A stretch of 5,928 nucleotides of DNA from Candidatus Daviesbacteria bacterium GW2011_GWA2_42_7 (GTDB lineage Bacteria; Patescibacteriota; Microgenomatia; Daviesbacterales; UBA10151): NCBI GenBank assembly GCA_000997105.1, contig LCEJ01000047.1, positions 1 to 5,928 of the forward strand, given 5' to 3'. The notes under the pieces were generated by a model. That model saw only the letters and a program-made list of their open reading frames with translations, was not told where the DNA came from and made no database searches. Below, piece by piece: positions 5,399 through 5,928 of the stretch. The position numbers and the translations under genes are program-made. Within the stretch, counting starts at the first letter, position 1; every line of letters starts with the position of its first letter.

Positions 5399-5427
5399 CC
5401 GGTGTCTACCTAACACACCCGGTGTGT
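5399..5427. promoter_or_regulatory. Possible operator upstream of the membrane-protein promoter
   Basis: ACACACC-C-GGTGTGT (5413-5427) is a perfect 7-bp inverted repeat around one base. The half-site CCGGTGT occurs twice, at 5399 and 5419, exactly 20 bp apart, about two helical turns. The pair lies just upstream of the proposed -35 box at 5387-5392, a position that suits an activator or repressor. The binding protein is unknown. Confidence 0.35.
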
Positions 5428-5478
5428 ACAGCTATCAAACCTTTTGACTAAATTTTGAACCCCAATCACCAACTTCAT
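5410..5478 (-). other. Possible 22-codon ORF, ABC-ATPase-like start
   Basis: An ATG at 5478 opens 22 codons (MKLVIGVQNLVKRFDS and six more) before a TAG. A good -10 match, TATACT (5487-5492), lies 8 nt before the ATG, giving the same leaderless geometry as nearby genes, but no -35 is seen. VQNLVKRF resembles the first strand of ABC-transporter ATPases, so it could be a gene remnant, but the match is too short to rely on. An inverted repeat ATACTA-ACC-TAGTAT (5477-5491) covers the start. The rest of the 5358-5579 gap shows no other gene. Confidence 0.12.
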
Positions 5479-5579
5479 ACTAACCTAGTATAAATTATGG
5501 ATTAATCTTAAGAAAGTGGCCCAAATTCCACACGGTTAAGGGGGGACTAGGAAAGAACTCGGATTACAGAGACACAAAT

Positions 5580-5831
5580 TTATTTAAGACATTTTAATAT
5601 TTCACTCTCAGAAAATCCAAGTCTCTTAATTTCTGCTTTATATCTTGTTCTTGCATGAGGATCAAATTCACGTCTATTTGTTTGAACCATAACAAAGTTT
5701 CTATCACCTAAATCTATCTTACAACTATCCGGAGCAGAATATTTTTGGTGGCTAGTAGCGTTTTGATTATTTGGTTTAAAACCAAGTTTTAGTAAACACT
5801 TAACCAACTCCTTAGAGCCATAGCACTTCAT
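5580..5831 (-). CDS. HicA-like small protein (putative mRNA interferase toxin)
   Basis: This 83-residue protein has the HicA/YcfA pattern: an N-terminal helix with GSKELVKCLLKLGFK (5-19), then ATSHQKY (25-31), in which His28 would match the catalytic His of the GSH motif, then strands carrying NFVMVQTNR (45-53). The last part, TRYKAEIKRLGFSESEILKCLK, resembles the helical end of the family. HicA toxins have a dsRNA-binding-like fold and cleave mRNA. The Gly of GSH is replaced by Thr-Ser, so activity is uncertain. No HicB antitoxin follows within the 222 bp downstream; an antitoxin, if any, would be beyond the right edge or absent. I choose the ATG at 5831 over the ATG at 5840 and the TTG at 5849 because the -10 box abuts 5840, so the transcript should start just before 5831. 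Confidence 0.6.
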   Translation of the reverse strand: MKCYGSKELVKCLLKLGFKPNNQNATSHQKYSAPDSCKIDLGDRNFVMVQTNRREFDPHARTRYKAEIKRLGFSESEILKCLK

Positions 5832-5840
5832 AAATACCAT

Positions 5841-5868
5841 GCTATACAAGGATTATGTTTAATGTCAA
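5841..5868 (-). promoter_or_regulatory. Promoter of the HicA-like gene with overlapping inverted repeat
   Basis: A perfect TTGACA (5863-5868) is followed after 16 bp by TATAGC (5841-5846). Transcription should start near 5834, leaving about 3 nt before the ATG at 5831 and no room for a Shine-Dalgarno sequence. ATGTC (5862-5866) and GACAT (5872-5876) form an inverted repeat over the -35, extendable with a 2-nt gap to TTTAA/TTAAA, a plausible site for autorepression. Bases 5884-5928 are AT-rich and show nothing else. Confidence 0.55.
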
Positions 5869-5928
5869 CTAGACATGTTAAAAGTACGGTTAAGGATTAT
5901 TTATATAATATGAGGTCGAAAAATTTAA

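Noticed and set aside
5532..5895. 10-bp direct repeats ACGGTTAAGG flanking the HicA-like gene (5532-5541 and 5886-5895) as target-site or att repeats
   Set aside because: Many 10-mer pairs are expected by chance in a window of this size, and there is no recombinase gene or inverted-repeat end to support mobility.

Overview
The window looks like an accessory or variable stretch from a small-genome, AT-leaning bacterium. A Candidate Phyla Radiation (Patescibacteria) member is my best guess. The evidence is a Crp/Fnr-type regulator of the kind common in those genomes, short single-domain genes, a REP-like dispersed hairpin, and many genes with no Shine-Dalgarno sequence. The taxonomic call is inference from sequence character only.

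Layout. Positions 1-1746 (minus) hold the N-terminal 582 residues of a large secreted protein that runs off the left edge. It has a signal peptide, a long Ser/Gly then Thr/Glu/Ala linker, and two tandem copies of a Cys-containing extracellular module. It diverges from a two-gene plus-strand operon: a Crp/Fnr-family regulator (1868-2560) and an unrecognised basic, four-Cys protein (2575-3099). A near-perfect CRP-type palindrome lies between them and overlaps the regulator's own -35 box. From 3174 to 5831 everything is on the minus strand. Reading 5' to 3' in transcription order: a HicA-like small protein (5580-5831), a membrane-anchored protein of unknown function (4779-5357), a Bro-N/DinD-type protein (3853-4686), a 101-residue HEXXH zincin-like protein (3322-3627), and a possible 51-residue ORF overlapping the zincin's stop (3174-3329).

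The most informative regulatory pattern is the promoter-to-start geometry. Three genes (regulator, membrane protein, Bro-N protein) have a -35-like hexamer beginning exactly 35 nt upstream of the A of the start codon, and the HicA-like gene has one at 37 nt. None of the four has a Shine-Dalgarno sequence, so they look leaderless or nearly so. The operon-internal gene and the secreted-protein gene do have Shine-Dalgarno sequences. Two of the leaderless promoters share an identical 11-nt box, TTGACTTCGGG, in the same register, and one of these abuts a REP-like hairpin.

The most striking coding signal is in the secreted protein. The two modules differ at many synonymous sites over most of their length but are identical over at least 99 bp. 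That identical tract begins exactly where module A lacks 38 codons that module B has. This suggests a recent recombination or conversion event coupled to a deletion, or an assembly artefact. Genes of the Bro-N, HicA and zincin kinds often occur in phage-derived or other mobile islands, but I see no integrase, att site or insertion sequence here. I see no tRNA, rRNA or CRISPR array.
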